Shown piece after piece: positions 19,536 to 29,008 of a DNA stretch of 64,000 nucleotides. Positions within the stretch are counted from its first letter, which is position 1, and the number at the start of each line of letters is the position of its first letter. The stretch comes from Aeromicrobium terrae (GTDB lineage Bacteria > Actinomycetota > Actinomycetes > Propionibacteriales > Nocardioidaceae), in contig NZ_VDUX01000001.1 of assembly GCF_008039565.1 (NCBI RefSeq), positions 248,001 to 312,000 of the forward strand, in the 5' to 3' direction. A program made the position numbers and the translations under genes. The notes beneath the pieces were generated by a model, which did no database searches, was not told the DNA's origin, and worked only from the letters and a program-made list of their open reading frames with translations.

Positions 19536-21833
19536 CTAGATCACCGCTCCGTCGCTGCGGCCGTCGTCGATGTGGGCGTACGGGTCCGGGGTGCGCTGGC
19601 GCGCCCGCTGCTCGTCGAACGGCCAGCGCTCCTCCAGCACGACGGCCAGGGCCGACGCGGTGAAGATCGTCGACAGGATGCCGACGGACAGGCCGAGCAG
19701 GAGGGCGATGGCGAAGTCGGTCAGCGAGTCGCCGCCCAGGAACGCGAGCGCCGCGAGGATGAACATGGCGCCCAGGCCGGTGTTCACCGTGCGGGGCACG
19801 GTGTGCAGGATCGCCTCGTTGACCACCTCGCGCAGCGGCCGTGATCGGTTCTCCGCCGTGTGCTCGCGGATGCGGTCGAACACGACGATCGTGTCGTTGA
19901 CGGCCAGGCCGATGATCGACAGCACGGCGGCGAGGAACACGCCGTCGATCGGCTTGCCCCACCACGCGAAGGTGCCGATGACCGTGAGCACCACGGACGA
20001 CATCGACAGGACCGCGGCCGCGGCGAACGTCCAGCGGAACCGCCAGGCGAGGTAGATCATCTGCGCGGCGATCGCGATGGCGAACGCGATCAGGGCCTTC
20101 TTGCGCAGCTCGTCGCCGAGGCTCGGGCCGATCAGCTCGTCCCGCTCCTTCGTGACGTCGCCGCCGACCGTCCCGATGGCACGCTCGACGGCGAACGCCT
20201 CGTCGTTCGTCAACTCGCTGCTGCGGACCGTGATGTTCTCCGTCTCGCCGTCGCCGGACGACGCCTGCACGACCGCGGTCGGGAACCCGGCGTCGCTGAC
20301 GGCCTCGCGGGCCTCCTCGACGTCGACCTGCTTCGACGTGGAGTACTCGAGCAGACGACCGCCGGTGAACTCAACGCCGAGGTCGAGCCCGCGCACGACG
20401 ATGCCCAGCACGGAGACCACGCCGACCAGGGCGGTCACGGCGATCCAGGTGCCGCTGCGGCGCATGAGGTTCGGCCCGTCCTCGGTGAGCCACCGACGGA
20501 GCCGGCCGGTGCCGGCGATGCCGCTCCAGGCCGGGTGCGACCGCACCGGGCGTCGGCGCACCGCCCACTCGGCGAGGACGCGGGCGACCACCAGCGCGGA
20601 GAACATCGACGCGATGACGCCGATGGACAGGGTCACGCCGAAGCCCTTGACCGGTCCGGACGCGAGGAAGAACAGCAGCCCGGCGGCCAGTAGCGTCGTG
20701 ACGTTGGAGTCGATGATCGCCGACCATGCCTTGGTGAAGCCGGTCTCCAGGGCGGGGGAGAGCTCACCCCGTTCTCTGGCGGCGTGCTCCTCGCGCGCTC
20801 GCTCGAAGACGAGGACGTTCGCGTCGATCGCGAGGCCGATGGCGAGCACGAAGCCCGCGAGGCCGGGCAGGGTCAACGTCGCACCGAGCCACACGAGAAG
20901 TCCGTACGCGATCAGGGCGTAGGTGCCCAGGGCGATGGTCGCCATGAAGCCGACCAGCCGGTAGACGACGACGATGAACAGGCCGGTGAGGGTGATGCCG
21001 ATGATCGCGGCCTCGATCGACGCGTCGATGGCGGCCTTGCCGAGCGTGGGGCCGACGGTGCGCTGCTCGATGACCTCGACCGGCACCGGCAGGGCGCCAC
21101 CCTTGATCAGGACGGCGAGATCCTTGGCGCTCGACTGGGTGAACGACCCGCTGATCGTGGTGGCGTTGCTGCCGCCGGCGGCGCAGAGGTCGGGCACGAC
21201 GCCGGGGGAGGAGATGACCTCGTTGTCGAGCATGATCGCGACGCGCTGGCCGGCCTGCTGGTTCGCGCAGGCGGAACGCACGAGCTCGCGCCAGCCGTCC
21301 TGGCCGCCCCCGTTGAAGTCGACGTTGACGACCCACTGGCCGATGCCCTGCTCGGGCGTCGTGGCGACGGCGTCGGACACACCGTTGCCGTCGAGGACGG
21401 CCGGGCCCAGGGCGATGGGTGCGCCGCTCTCGTCCTGGACGATGCGCTCCTCGTCGGTGAACTCCTCGCCCGGCTGCGGGATGCGCAGCACCTCGTGGAA
21501 CGTCAGCTGGGCGGTGCGGCCGATGACCTTCGCGGCCTCGCGCGGGTCCTGCAGGCCCGGCAGCTCGACGATGATCCGCTTCTCGCCGGACCGGGCGAGG
21601 GTCGGCTCGGCGACGCCGAGGGCGTCGACGCGGCCGCGGAGCACCTCGAGGGCACGATCGGTGGACTCGGCGTCGGCGGTGACGCGGTCGGAGTCCTTGG
21701 TCTCCAGGACGATCTGGGTGCCGCCCTTGAGGTCGAGGCCGAGCTTGGCCGAGCTCGTGAGGGCAAGGGCGAGTGCGGCGGCGACGACCGCGAAGGCGGC
21801 CAGCGCGCGCCACACGGGGGCGCGAAGGGACAT
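19536..21833 (-). CDS. secDF: Fused SecD-SecF protein export membrane protein
   Basis: Accessory Sec translocon component that uses proton motive force to pull preproteins across the membrane; 765 residues. SecD and SecF are joined in one chain. The SecD half has LGLDLKGGTQIVLE (about residue 31), a P1-like periplasmic domain and LAIGLAIDANVLVFER in helix 4. The SecF half starts near LDLGVEFTGGRLLEY and has SIIGLAVNDTIVVFDRI. Each half shows six hydrophobic segments. Many actinobacteria carry separate secD-secF beside ruvABC, so this fused copy may be an additional one. It lies downstream of a small secreted-protein gene. Confidence 0.95.
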   Translation of the reverse strand: MSLRAPVWRALAAFAVVAAALALALTSSAKLGLDLKGGTQIVLETKDSDRVTADAESTDRALEVLRGRVDALGVAEPTLARSGEKRIIVELPGLQDPREAAKVIGRTAQLTFHEVLRIPQPGEEFTDEERIVQDESGAPIALGPAVLDGNGVSDAVATTPEQGIGQWVVNVDFNGGGQDGWRELVRSACANQQAGQRVAIMLDNEVISSPGVVPDLCAAGGSNATTISGSFTQSSAKDLAVLIKGGALPVPVEVIEQRTVGPTLGKAAIDASIEAAIIGITLTGLFIVVVYRLVGFMATIALGTYALIAYGLLVWLGATLTLPGLAGFVLAIGLAIDANVLVFERAREEHAARERGELSPALETGFTKAWSAIIDSNVTTLLAAGLLFFLASGPVKGFGVTLSIGVIASMFSALVVARVLAEWAVRRRPVRSHPAWSGIAGTGRLRRWLTEDGPNLMRRSGTWIAVTALVGVVSVLGIVVRGLDLGVEFTGGRLLEYSTSKQVDVEEAREAVSDAGFPTAVVQASSGDGETENITVRSSELTNDEAFAVERAIGTVGGDVTKERDELIGPSLGDELRKKALIAFAIAIAAQMIYLAWRFRWTFAAAAVLSMSSVVLTVIGTFAWWGKPIDGVFLAAVLSIIGLAVNDTIVVFDRIREHTAENRSRPLREVVNEAILHTVPRTVNTGLGAMFILAALAFLGGDSLTDFAIALLLGLSVGILSTIFTASALAVVLEERWPFDEQRARQRTPDPYAHIDDGRSDGAVI

Positions 21834-21882
21834 GGTTCTGCTCTCGGACGTGCGGCGGAGTGCCGCGGGACGGACGGACGGC

Positions 21883-22218
21883 TCAGGAGGCCGGCGGTCC
21901 GCGTCCGAGCGCGGTGGGGGTGGCGAGACCGGTCAGGCCGGTCCGGGCCTGGTCGACGACGATCGAGGCGTGCTCGTCCGAGACGTCGGTGCTCGAGGGC
22001 GGCGTGGTCGCGTCGAGGTGGTGCACGATCTTCGCCGACGAGGCGACGTGCGCGGCCTGCGAGCGCGCCGACGGGTGCGCCTTCTGTGCGTGCACTCCGG
22101 TGGCGACGCTGCGCTGCGAGTGCGCCGCGGCCTGCGCGGCGCCACCCGGCACGACGACGGCCAGCGCCAGGACGAGGGCGGTCAGCAGCCCGCCCAGACC
22201 CCCTCGCCGCCTCGTCAT
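21883..22218 (-). CDS. Small secreted protein of unknown function
   Basis: 111 residues. A twin-arginine-free basic start (MTRRR) is followed by a hydrophobic core (LLTALVLALAVVVPG) and an AQA-type signal peptidase site near residue 30. The mature 80 residues are rich in His, Ala and Ser and show no domain I recognise. TAGACT (minus, 22225-22230) ends 6 nt before the ATG, supporting both the gene and its start. It lies 49 nt upstream of secDF in the same direction and could be co-transcribed with it. Confidence 0.6.
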   Translation of the reverse strand: MTRRRGGLGGLLTALVLALAVVVPGGAAQAAAHSQRSVATGVHAQKAHPSARSQAAHVASSAKIVHHLDATTPPSSTDVSDEHASIVVDQARTGLTGLATPTALGRGPPAS

Positions 22219-22224
22219 GCCGAG

Positions 22225-22230
22225 AGTCTA
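22225..22230 (-). promoter_or_regulatory. -10 element TAGACT for the small secreted protein
   Basis: TAGACT with 6 nt to the ATG at 22218. It places the transcription start at the start codon, so the structured region further upstream is not this gene's leader. Confidence 0.5.
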
Positions 22231-22286
22231 GGTGGTCTCGATACACCTCCAGCTCGCTGGCGCTCGCGGAGGCACTCGACCACCGA
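22231..22286. repeat. Palindromic repeat, family A (single arm)
   Basis: Starts GGTGGTCTCGATACAC and ends GCACTCGACCACCG. The outer bases GGTGGTC and GACCACC pair. Closely related arms occur at 36929-37037 and 43440-43457, suggesting a dispersed REP-like element. Confidence 0.75.
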
Positions 22287-22306
22287 GGTTCGGTGAGTCT
22301 TGCGCC

Positions 22307-22408
22307 GGGCTGGGAAGCGCCTCACGGCGCGTGGCCGCTCGTAGCGGCATATGTTGGGACCCGGGGCTTACCCAGCCCGACGCGGAGTCCAGCCTAACCG
22401 AGGGTCCC
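22307..22408. ncRNA. Candidate structured RNA with pseudoknot potential
   Basis: Intergenic stretch with interleaved perfect complements: 22307-22314 with 22371-22378 (8 bp) and 22356-22362 with 22402-22408 (7 bp). This is the A-B-A'-B' order of a pseudoknot. Between the arms are two simple hairpins, 22317-22330 (TCAC loop) and 22334-22348. An alternative local hairpin at 22364-22378 competes for one arm. I could not match it to a known riboswitch class and cannot tell which strand is transcribed. A promoter-like element for the downstream gene lies between it and that gene, so it may be a free-standing RNA or a 3' end. Confidence 0.35.
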
Positions 22409-22437
22409 GACCGGACAAGGCACATCCACGAGCGAAA

Positions 22438-23028
22438 TCACGGGAGGGTGCCGGCTCGCTCCAGCGTGGCGGCTTTTCGCAGGTGGATGGCCATGTCGAC
22501 GAGCCGCGCCGCGCTCGCAGGGTCGCCGCTGTCGACCTGCGCGCGCCCGACGCCGACGATGTGCGCGAAGGCCGCGGCGCGGTCGAGCATGACGTCGAAG
22601 TCGTCGCCGACGATGCCGCTCACGACGGTGTCGACGAGGGTGAGGACCTCCTCGGGACCGGGCGGGTCGACGACCCCGGCCAGGACCTCGTGGACGGGCG
22701 CGTAGGCCTTGCCGGCCGCGAACTCGCGGGCCGCCTGGTCGGGCTTGGCGTGCACCCAGGTGCGCAGGAGGTACAGCCGCCACAGCGCACCCGCGACCGA
22801 GTCGGCGGCCGCGTGGGACCAGAGCTCGGCGATGACGCCGAGGCCTTCCTCGTCGGCGAGGTGGAGCACCCGGTCGACCAGGCCGGCGTCAGCGTCGTCG
22901 TGCGGACCACGCACCAGGAGGTTGGCGATCCGGTGTCCCGCGGCCGTGGCCTCGGCCGGGTCCGCGCCGTCCGCCAGCGCCTCGAACATGGCGGCTCCGG
23001 GGAGGGAGGGACGGCGGTACTCGCTCAC
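22438..23028 (-). CDS. Conserved hypothetical protein (all-helical)
   Basis: 196 residues, predicted mostly alpha-helical, no signal peptide or membrane segment. It starts MSEYRRPSLPGAAMFEALAD and has repeated helices such as SVAGALWRLYLLRTWVHAKP. I recognise the type as a conserved actinobacterial protein but know no function. It lies 25 nt downstream of efeU and may be transcribed with it, though nothing in the sequence suggests an iron role. Confidence 0.7.
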   Translation of the reverse strand: MSEYRRPSLPGAAMFEALADGADPAEATAAGHRIANLLVRGPHDDADAGLVDRVLHLADEEGLGVIAELWSHAAADSVAGALWRLYLLRTWVHAKPDQAAREFAAGKAYAPVHEVLAGVVDPPGPEEVLTLVDTVVSGIVGDDFDVMLDRAAAFAHIVGVGRAQVDSGDPASAARLVDMAIHLRKAATLERAGTLP

Positions 23029-23052
23029 CCGACCACCGTAACCGCCGAGCGG

Positions 23053-23880
23053 TCACGCCTCCGCGGCGACGCGAGTGGGCGCCGGCGTGCGACGCCCGAG
23101 GTAGAGCCAGAGCACGGGGACGACGTACGCGACCCACACGACGGTCTGCAGCCACGTCGGGTTCGGCTGGAAGTTCAGCGTTCCCTTCAGGAGGGTGCCG
23201 TACCAGCTGTCCGGCGGGATGGCGCCGGAGATGTCGAACGCCAGCGACGTCAGGCCCGGCAGGACGTCGGCCTCTTGGAGGTCGTGGAACCCGTACGCCA
23301 GCACGCCGGCGGCGACGAGGATCAGCAGGGCGCCGGTGATGGTGAAGAAGCGGCCGAGGTTGATGCGCAGGGCGCCGCGGTAGATGAGGTAGCCGAGCAC
23401 GACGGCCACGAGGATGCCGGAGACCGCTCCGAGGAACGGGTCGCTCGTGGTGCTCGCGTTGATCGTGGACCAGAGGATGGCCGCGGTCTCCAGTCCCTCG
23501 CGGCCGACGGTCAGGAACGAGACCGTCACGAGCGCTGTGGCGCCGAGGGCCAGAGCGTCGGACATCTGTCCCTCGAGCTCGCGCTTCAGGTGGCGCGCGG
23601 TGCGGCGCATCCAGAAGATCATCCAGGTCACGAGGAGGGCAGCGGCGATCGACATGCTGCCGCCGACGATCTCCTGCGTGCGGAAGGACAGCTGGTCGAA
23701 GATCAGCTCGACGGCGGTGAAGATCGCGAGGACGACGACGATCGCGGCCACCACGCCGGTCCAGACGTGCCGCAGCTCCGAGCGACGGTCGGTCTTGACC
23801 AGGTAGGCGACCAGGATGCTGACGATCAGGCTGGCCTCGAGACCCTCGCGCAGACCGATGAGGAAGTTCGCGGCGAGCAC
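23053..23880 (-). CDS. efeU: FTR1/EfeU-type iron permease
   Basis: Seven-helix ferrous/ferric iron permease, 275 residues. Both signature REGLE motifs are present: GLREGLEAS (about residues 9-17) and VGREGLETA (about residue 124). The acidic residues of these motifs carry iron through the membrane. The start is GTG 23880. Usual partners EfeO and EfeB are absent nearby, so this is a solo permease or works with partners elsewhere. A DtxR/IdeR-like box lies 14 nt upstream, consistent with iron-repressed expression. The C-terminus is short and cytosolic. Confidence 0.92.
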   Translation of the reverse strand: MLAANFLIGLREGLEASLIVSILVAYLVKTDRRSELRHVWTGVVAAIVVVLAIFTAVELIFDQLSFRTQEIVGGSMSIAAALLVTWMIFWMRRTARHLKRELEGQMSDALALGATALVTVSFLTVGREGLETAAILWSTINASTTSDPFLGAVSGILVAVVLGYLIYRGALRINLGRFFTITGALLILVAAGVLAYGFHDLQEADVLPGLTSLAFDISGAIPPDSWYGTLLKGTLNFQPNPTWLQTVVWVAYVVPVLWLYLGRRTPAPTRVAAEA

Positions 23881-23893
23881 GGGCTCATCGTAC

Positions 23894-23912
23894 GCAGGGT
23901 TGCCTAACCTGA
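23894..23912 (-). promoter_or_regulatory. DtxR/IdeR-like iron box upstream of efeU
   Basis: TCAGGTTAGGCAACCCTGC on the minus strand matches the DtxR/IdeR consensus TWAGGTWAGSCTWACCTWA at 14 of 19 positions, with a perfect left half AGGTTAGGC. It overlaps the end of the RNase D gene and lies 14-32 bp before the efeU start. Confidence 0.6.
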
Positions 23913-25136
23913 CGCGAGCGCCTCCAGCAGAGCGGGCACGGTCAGCTCACGCTGCCAGGGACGAGCCCCTCCGTCCTCGAGCACGGCGTCGACGGCCTCG
24001 GCGGAGAGCGGTTCGGGCGGCTCCCACGCGAGGCCGCGGACGAGGTGCGGGGTGAGGAGGTTCTCGACCGGCAGGTCGTGCTGCTCCGCCAGCGAGCCGA
24101 TGGCCTCACGGGCCCGTCCCAGCCGGGCGGCGGCTTCCGGGAACTTCTCGGCCCACGCCCGCGGAGGCGGGGGACCGTCGCGTCGCGGCGACGACCGGGG
24201 CAGCTCGTCCTCGGCCATCCCGAGCCCGCGCTCGATCGCGTCGTGCCACTGGCTGACGAACCGTCGCGGGCCGCGGTTGCGCATCACGCGCGCCTGCTTG
24301 AGGGCGGTGAGGTCGGCCGGCGGGGACGAGGCCAGGTCCAGGATCGAGGAGTCGGGCAGGATGCGGCCGGGCGTGATGTCGCGCTGCTCGGCGATCTCGT
24401 CGCGGGCGTTCCAGATCTCGCGCACCAGCCCGAGGGCGCGCCGGCCGCGGACCTTGTGGATGCCCGACGTGCGCCGCCAGGGGTCCTCGCGGGTCGGCGG
24501 CCCGGTGAACGACAGCAGGGCCTCGAAGTCCTGGGCGGCCCACTCGGACTTGCCGGTGGCCTCGAGCTCGGCGGCGATCAGGTCGCGCAGCTCGACGAGC
24601 ACCTCGACGTCGAGCGCGGCGTACAGCAGCCAGGGCTCGGGCAGCGGGCGGGTGGACCAGTCCGCGGCGGAGTGCTCCTTGGCCAGGCTGCGGCCCAGGT
24701 AGTGCTCGACGAGGGACGCGAGGCCGACGCGGGGCAGGTTGAGAAGACGTCCGGCGAGCTCGGTGTCGAACAGGCGGCGCGGCCGGAGACCGACCTCCGC
24801 GAGGCAGGGGAGGTCCTGCGTGGCCGCGTGCAGGATCCACTCGGCGTCGCCGATCGCGGCGTCGAGGGCCGTCAGGTCGTCGAAGGCGATGGGGTCGATG
24901 AGTCCTGTACCGGCACCCTCGCGCCGGACCTGGACCAGGTAGGCACGCTGCGAGTAGCGATAGCCGGAGGCGCGCTCGGCGTCGAGGGCCACCGGACCTG
25001 AACCCGCGGCGACCTTGGCGCAGTAGTCGGCGAGGGCGGACTCGGTGTCGATGACCGGCGGCAGCGGGTCCCGCAGGAGCAGCGGCGGTGACGGTGCGGC
25101 AACCTCGTCCTCGGGCACCGCTTCCTCAGCAGTCAC
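23904..25136 (-). CDS. rnd: Ribonuclease D with HRDC domain
   Basis: 3'-5' exoribonuclease of the DEDDy class for stable RNA 3' end maturation; 410 residues. Catalytic acids are visible in [14 protein letters not shown] (DxE), [12 protein letters not shown] (Asp) and [11 protein letters not shown] (Tyr...Asp). An HRDC helical domain follows from about residue 220 ([20 protein letters not shown]). The start is GTG 25136, which overlaps the DUF3000 stop as GTGA. This removes a 42-residue low-complexity extension that would lie over DUF3000. The pair is therefore translationally coupled. Confidence 0.9.
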   Translation of the reverse strand: MTAEEAVPEDEVAAPSPPLLLRDPLPPVIDTESALADYCAKVAAGSGPVALDAERASGYRYSQRAYLVQVRREGAGTGLIDPIAFDDLTALDAAIGDAEWILHAATQDLPCLAEVGLRPRRLFDTELAGRLLNLPRVGLASLVEHYLGRSLAKEHSAADWSTRPLPEPWLLYAALDVEVLVELRDLIAAELEATGKSEWAAQDFEALLSFTGPPTREDPWRRTSGIHKVRGRRALGLVREIWNARDEIAEQRDITPGRILPDSSILDLASSPPADLTALKQARVMRNRGPRRFVSQWHDAIERGLGMAEDELPRSSPRRDGPPPPRAWAEKFPEAAARLGRAREAIGSLAEQHDLPVENLLTPHLVRGLAWEPPEPLSAEAVDAVLEDGGARPWQRELTVPALLEALASG

Positions 25137-25714
25137 CGCCCACCGCGTCGGCGCGGCTGCAGGGGGATGACGCCCGGTGCGAGCGGCGGCAGGCCAGCGA
25201 GCGCGCACAGGAGGTCGGCCCACGCGGCGACGTGAGGACCCATGTCGGACGTCGGGGTCCACGACGCGCGGACCTCGACCTGGGCGTCGGCGCCGTCGGC
25301 CGCCATCTCGCCGAAGCCCTCCGTGTGGACCACCGTGACGCTGCCGCTCGGAGCCGTGAACTCACCGCCGTGCGAGTCGAGCGCGTCAGTCAGCCAGCTC
25401 CAGCCGACGGTGGGCAGCGACGGGTCGGCGGCCATCTCGGCCTCGACGTCGGCGCGGGCGAACGTGACGCAACGGAACGTGCCGCCCCAGGCGTCGTTGC
25501 CGGCTGGGTCGTGCAGGACGATGAACCGTCCGGTGCCGACCTCCTCACCGCCGAGCGAGACGTCGCCGCTGACCGCGTGCGCGAACGGCGCGATGCGCTG
25601 CGGCGCAGGCATGGTGTCGACCGCGACCTCGGGTCGCAGGACGGCGCGGCCCACCTGCTCGACTGCTGCAGTGAAGGCGGGGGGAGTGCGATCGATCTCG
25701 CTACGAACACCCAC
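25133..25714 (-). CDS. DUF3000 family protein
   Basis: Conserved actinobacterial protein, 193 residues from GTG 25714. The family pattern is seen in [33 protein letters not shown] and [19 protein letters not shown], and it ends in an Arg-rich tail. An upstream in-frame ATG exists, but the GTG gives the usual family length. It is divergent from hemE with a 78-bp gap and coupled to RNase D. DUF3000-RNase D-hemE adjacency is common in actinobacteria; function unknown. Confidence 0.85.
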   Translation of the reverse strand: MGVRSEIDRTPPAFTAAVEQVGRAVLRPEVAVDTMPAPQRIAPFAHAVSGDVSLGGEEVGTGRFIVLHDPAGNDAWGGTFRCVTFARADVEAEMAADPSLPTVGWSWLTDALDSHGGEFTAPSGSVTVVHTEGFGEMAADGADAQVEVRASWTPTSDMGPHVAAWADLLCALAGLPPLAPGVIPLQPRRRGGR

Positions 25715-25792
25715 ACCGTGATCGTAGGCGTGCCGGGCGACGGATGGGGGATCGACACACTGACGCATGGCCCCACCTGGGAGGATTGGGGG

Positions 25793-26818
25793 GTGACCCT
25801 GTCTGACAGCGCCTTCCTGCGCGCCGCCCGCGGCGAGGCCGCCGATCACGTCCCGGTGTGGTTCATGCGCCAGGCCGGCCGCTCGCTCCCGGAGTACCGC
25901 AAGCTGCGCGAGGGCGTCCCGATGCTGGAGTCCTGCTTCCGCACGGACCTGATCGTGGAGATCACCATGCAGCCGGTCCGCCGCCTCGGCGTCGACGCGG
26001 CGATCTTCTTCTCCGACATCGTGGTGCCGCTCAAGGCCATCGGCGTCGACCTGGACATCGTGCCCGGCACGGGTCCCGTGATCGCCGACCCGATCCGCCG
26101 TCGCGACCAGCTCGACCAGCTTCGTGACGTCGAGCCCGACGACGTCAGCACGATCACCGACGCCGTCACCGCGCTGACCGAGGAGCTCGGCGACACGCCG
26201 CTCATCGGGTTCGCCGGGGCGCCGTTCACCTTGGCGTCGTACCTGATCGAGGGCGGCCCGTCGCGCGACCACCGCGTCACCAAGGCGCTCATGCACTCCG
26301 AGCCCGACCTGTGGCACGCCCTGCTCGGCCGGCTGGCCGCCATCGCCGGGCAGTTCCTGAGGGCGCAGATCGAGGCCGGCGCGTCCGCGATCCAGCTGTT
26401 CGACTCCTGGGCCGGCACCCTGCCGCTCGCCGACTACCAGACGTTCGTCGCGCCGCACTCGGCCGCGGTGCTGGCCTCGGTCGCCGACCTCGGCGTGCCG
26501 CGCATCCACTTCGGCGTCGGCACCGGCGAGCTCCTCGGCGCGATGGGCGACGCGGGTGCCGAGGTCGTGGGCGTCGACTGGCGCGTCCCCCTCGACGAGG
26601 CGGTCGAGCGCATCGCGCCCGGCAAGTCCGTGCAGGGCAACCTCGACCCGACGCTGCTGTTCGCGCCCACGGAGGTCGTGCACGCGAAGGCGGCCGACAT
26701 CATCGCGGCCGGCCGCAAGGCGCCCGGCCACATCTTCAACCTCGGCCACGGCGTGCTGCCGGAGACCGATCCCGAGGCCCTGGCGAGGCTCGTCGACTTC
26801 GTCCACGCCCAGAGCTGA
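25793..26818 (+). CDS. hemE: Uroporphyrinogen decarboxylase
   Basis: Decarboxylates uroporphyrinogen III to coproporphyrinogen III in heme synthesis; 341 residues. Signatures are [16 protein letters not shown] (substrate Arg residues, about residue 21) and [17 protein letters not shown] (about residue 140). A conserved Asp lies in [16 protein letters not shown] 25793 was chosen because upstream sequence reads into the divergent DUF3000 promoter region; AGGATT (25782-25787) lies 5 nt before it. The stop overlaps the next start by one base, so hemE and hemG are coupled. Confidence 0.96.
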   Translation: MTLSDSAFLRAARGEAADHVPVWFMRQAGRSLPEYRKLREGVPMLESCFRTDLIVEITMQPVRRLGVDAAIFFSDIVVPLKAIGVDLDIVPGTGPVIADPIRRRDQLDQLRDVEPDDVSTITDAVTALTEELGDTPLIGFAGAPFTLASYLIEGGPSRDHRVTKALMHSEPDLWHALLGRLAAIAGQFLRAQIEAGASAIQLFDSWAGTLPLADYQTFVAPHSAAVLASVADLGVPRIHFGVGTGELLGAMGDAGAEVVGVDWRVPLDEAVERIAPGKSVQGNLDPTLLFAPTEVVHAKAADIIAAGRKAPGHIFNLGHGVLPETDPEALARLVDFVHAQS

Positions 26819-28110
26819 TGCGGGTCGCCGTCGTCGGAGGCGGGATCGCCGGTCTCACGGCGGCCTTCGAGCTGAGCCGCGCGGGCGTCGACACCGTCCT
26901 CCTCGAGGGGTCCGACCGGATCGGCGGCAAGCTCCGCCGCGAGGACGTCGGCGGCGTGACGCTCGACGTCGGCGCCGAGGCGATGCTGCAGCGTCGTCCG
27001 GAGGCCCTGGACCTCAGCCGTCAGGCGGGGATCGGCGAGCACCTCGTCGACGCCGCCACGACGCAGGCCTCCATCTGGTCGCGCGGCGAGCTGCACCGCC
27101 TGCCGCGCACCGTGATGGGCGTGCCGGCCGAGCCCGTCGACTTCGTGACGGTCGAGCAGCGGTCGGTCGCCGTGCCGGACGAGGACATCTCCGTCGCGGA
27201 GTACGTGTCCGAGCGTGCCGGGACCGAGGTGCTGGACCGGCTGGTCGAGCCGCTGCTCGGTGGCGTCTACGCCGGGCATGCCGATGCCCTGTCCCTCGCG
27301 TCGGCCGGCGCGCAGCTCAAGGCTCTCGGTCCTGATCCGCTCGCCGCGGCCGCCGCCACGACCCCGACACCCGGGCCGGTGTTCGCCGGACTGGTCGGTG
27401 GCGTCGGACGGCTGCCGGAAGCCGTGACCACCGCTATCGCGGACGAGGTCGACATCCGGCTGGGCACGGTCGTGCGTGGGTTGTCGCGGTCCGGGACCGG
27501 GTGGGACGTCGTCACCAGCCGGGGCACCGAGCAGTACGACGCGGTGGTCGTCGCGGCCCCCGCACCGGCGTCCGGCCGCATTCTGGCGGAAGCGGCACCG
27601 GAGGCGGCCTTCGAGCTGGCCGACTTCACGTACGCCAGCGTCGCCATCGTGACGTTCGTGATCGACGCCGACGTCGAGCTCCCCGGCTCAGGCTTCCTCG
27701 TCCCGCCGGTCGACGGCACCGCCATCAAGGGCGCGACGTTCTCGTCGAACAAGTGGGCCTGGCTGGCCGAGCTCGGGCGCACGGTGCTGCGGGCGTCCGT
27801 CGGCCGAGCCGGCGAGACCACCCTGCTGCACTCCGACGACGCGACTGTCGCCGACGCCGCGCTGGCCGACCTCCGCGCCGTCGTCGGAGGTCTGCCCGAC
27901 CCGGCGGCGTGGCACGTCCAGCGCTGGGGCGGTGCGCTCCCGCAGTACGAGGTGGGCCACCTGGATCGCGTCGCGGTCATCGACCGTGCGGTCGCCGCGG
28001 TTCCCGGCCTGGAGGTGTGCGGTGCCGCCTACCGAGGCGTCGGGATCCCGGCCGTGATCGCGTCGGCACGCGAGGCGGTGTCCCGTCTGTTGTCGGACTT
28101 GGGACACTGA
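26818..28110 (+). CDS. hemG: Coproporphyrinogen III/protoporphyrinogen oxidase (HemG/CgoX type)
   Basis: FAD-dependent oxidase, 430 residues. The dinucleotide fold is [20 protein letters not shown] at the N-terminus with [14 protein letters not shown] after it; the C-terminal FAD motif ends [16 protein letters not shown]. Because hemQ follows directly and the group is Gram-positive, I infer it oxidises coproporphyrinogen III to coproporphyrin III in the coproporphyrin-dependent pathway. The gene starts at ATG 26818 inside the hemE stop (TGATG). Confidence 0.92.
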   Translation: MRVAVVGGGIAGLTAAFELSRAGVDTVLLEGSDRIGGKLRREDVGGVTLDVGAEAMLQRRPEALDLSRQAGIGEHLVDAATTQASIWSRGELHRLPRTVMGVPAEPVDFVTVEQRSVAVPDEDISVAEYVSERAGTEVLDRLVEPLLGGVYAGHADALSLASAGAQLKALGPDPLAAAAATTPTPGPVFAGLVGGVGRLPEAVTTAIADEVDIRLGTVVRGLSRSGTGWDVVTSRGTEQYDAVVVAAPAPASGRILAEAAPEAAFELADFTYASVAIVTFVIDADVELPGSGFLVPPVDGTAIKGATFSSNKWAWLAELGRTVLRASVGRAGETTLLHSDDATVADAALADLRAVVGGLPDPAAWHVQRWGGALPQYEVGHLDRVAVIDRAVAAVPGLEVCGAAYRGVGIPAVIASAREAVSRLLSDLGH

Positions 28111-28114
28111 AGAC

Positions 28115-28816
28115 ATGGTCGAGAACAAGGGCAAGCTGGCGAAAGAGATCAACGAGACCATCCGCTACACGATGTGGTCCGTCTTCCGACTGGATCGCGT
28201 GCTCGGCGACGCGGACCGCGCCACCGAGGCGGCCGAGGTCGACGCACTGATCGCCAAGCTCGGCGACGACGACGTCGTCGTGCGCGGCACGTACGACGTC
28301 AGCGGCATGCGCGCCGACGCCGACCTGATGATCTGGTGGCACGCCCCCACGGCCGAGGCCCTGCAGTCGGCCTACAACGCCTTCCGCCGCACCGCGCTCG
28401 GCTCCCGGATGGCGCCGGTCTGGTCGCAGACCGCCGTGCACCGGCCGGCCGAGTTCAACAAGTCGCACATCCCCGCGTTCATGGCCGAGGAGCAGTCCCG
28501 CGCGTGGGTGTGCGTGTACCCGTTCGTGCGGTCGTACGAGTGGTACCTGCTGCCGGACGAGGAGCGTCGCGACATGCTGCGGGAGCACGGCATGCAGGCG
28601 CGCGAGTACCCGGACGTCCGCGCCAACACCGTCGCGTCGTTCGCCCTCGGCGACTACGAGTGGATCCTCGCCTTTGAGGCCGACGACCTGCACCGCATCG
28701 TCGACGTCATGCGCGAGCTGCGCGCCAGCCGCGCCCGCCGGCACGTGCGCGTGGAGATCCCGTTCTACACGGGCAAGGCGCACACCGTCGCCGAGCTGAC
28801 CACGCTCTGGCCCTAG
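28115..28816 (+). CDS. hemQ: Coproheme decarboxylase (HemQ/ChdC)
   Basis: Last enzyme of the coproporphyrin-dependent heme pathway, converting coproheme to heme b with peroxide; 233 residues of the chlorite dismutase family. The motif [15 protein letters not shown] includes the catalytic Tyr region (about residue 131-140), and [12 protein letters not shown] (about residue 155) supplies the proximal heme His. It begins 4 nt after hemG. Its presence fixes the pathway assigned to hemE and hemG. True chlorite dismutases share the fold, but the context argues against that role. A coproporphyrin ferrochelatase is not in the window. Confidence 0.94.
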   Translation: MVENKGKLAKEINETIRYTMWSVFRLDRVLGDADRATEAAEVDALIAKLGDDDVVVRGTYDVSGMRADADLMIWWHAPTAEALQSAYNAFRRTALGSRMAPVWSQTAVHRPAEFNKSHIPAFMAEEQSRAWVCVYPFVRSYEWYLLPDEERRDMLREHGMQAREYPDVRANTVASFALGDYEWILAFEADDLHRIVDVMRELRASRARRHVRVEIPFYTGKAHTVAELTTLWP

Positions 28817-29008
28817 GTCAGCCCTCGGTGGTCGAGCTGGTCGAGACCACGTCCTTTCGACAGGCTCAAGGACCGGTGGTTGCGTCAGCCCTCGGTGGTT
28901 GAGCTTCAGCCCTCGGTGGTTGAGCTGGTCGAAACCACGTCCTTTCGACAGGCTCAAGGACCGGTGGTTGCGTCAGCCCTCGGTGGTCGAGCTGGTCGAG
29001 ACCACGTC
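28817..29008. repeat. Tandem array of composite palindromic repeats
   Basis: A 67-bp unit (28817-28883) starting GTCAGCCCTCGGTGGTCGAG and ending GACCGGTGGTTGC is followed by a truncated unit (28884-28906), a nearly full unit (28907-28971) and a partial unit (28972-29008). Each full unit contains a GGTGGTCGAG...CGAGACCAC palindrome and a TTTCGACAGGCTCAAGGACC word. The last partial unit forms the 3' end of msrB. Confidence 0.9.

Noticed and set aside
22307-22437. Known riboswitch (c-di-AMP, cobalamin, M-box) for the small secreted protein
   Set aside because: Core consensus words of these classes are absent, and a leaderless -10 element lies between the region and the gene. I kept it only as an unclassified structured region.
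25133-26806. Long minus-strand frame running through hemE into DUF3000
   Set aside because: Only its last 193 codons match a family (DUF3000). The rest is antisense to hemE and compositional, so I start DUF3000 at 25714.
28115-28816. Chlorite dismutase
   Set aside because: Same family, but the gene follows hemE and hemG within 4 nt, which is the setting of coproheme decarboxylase.
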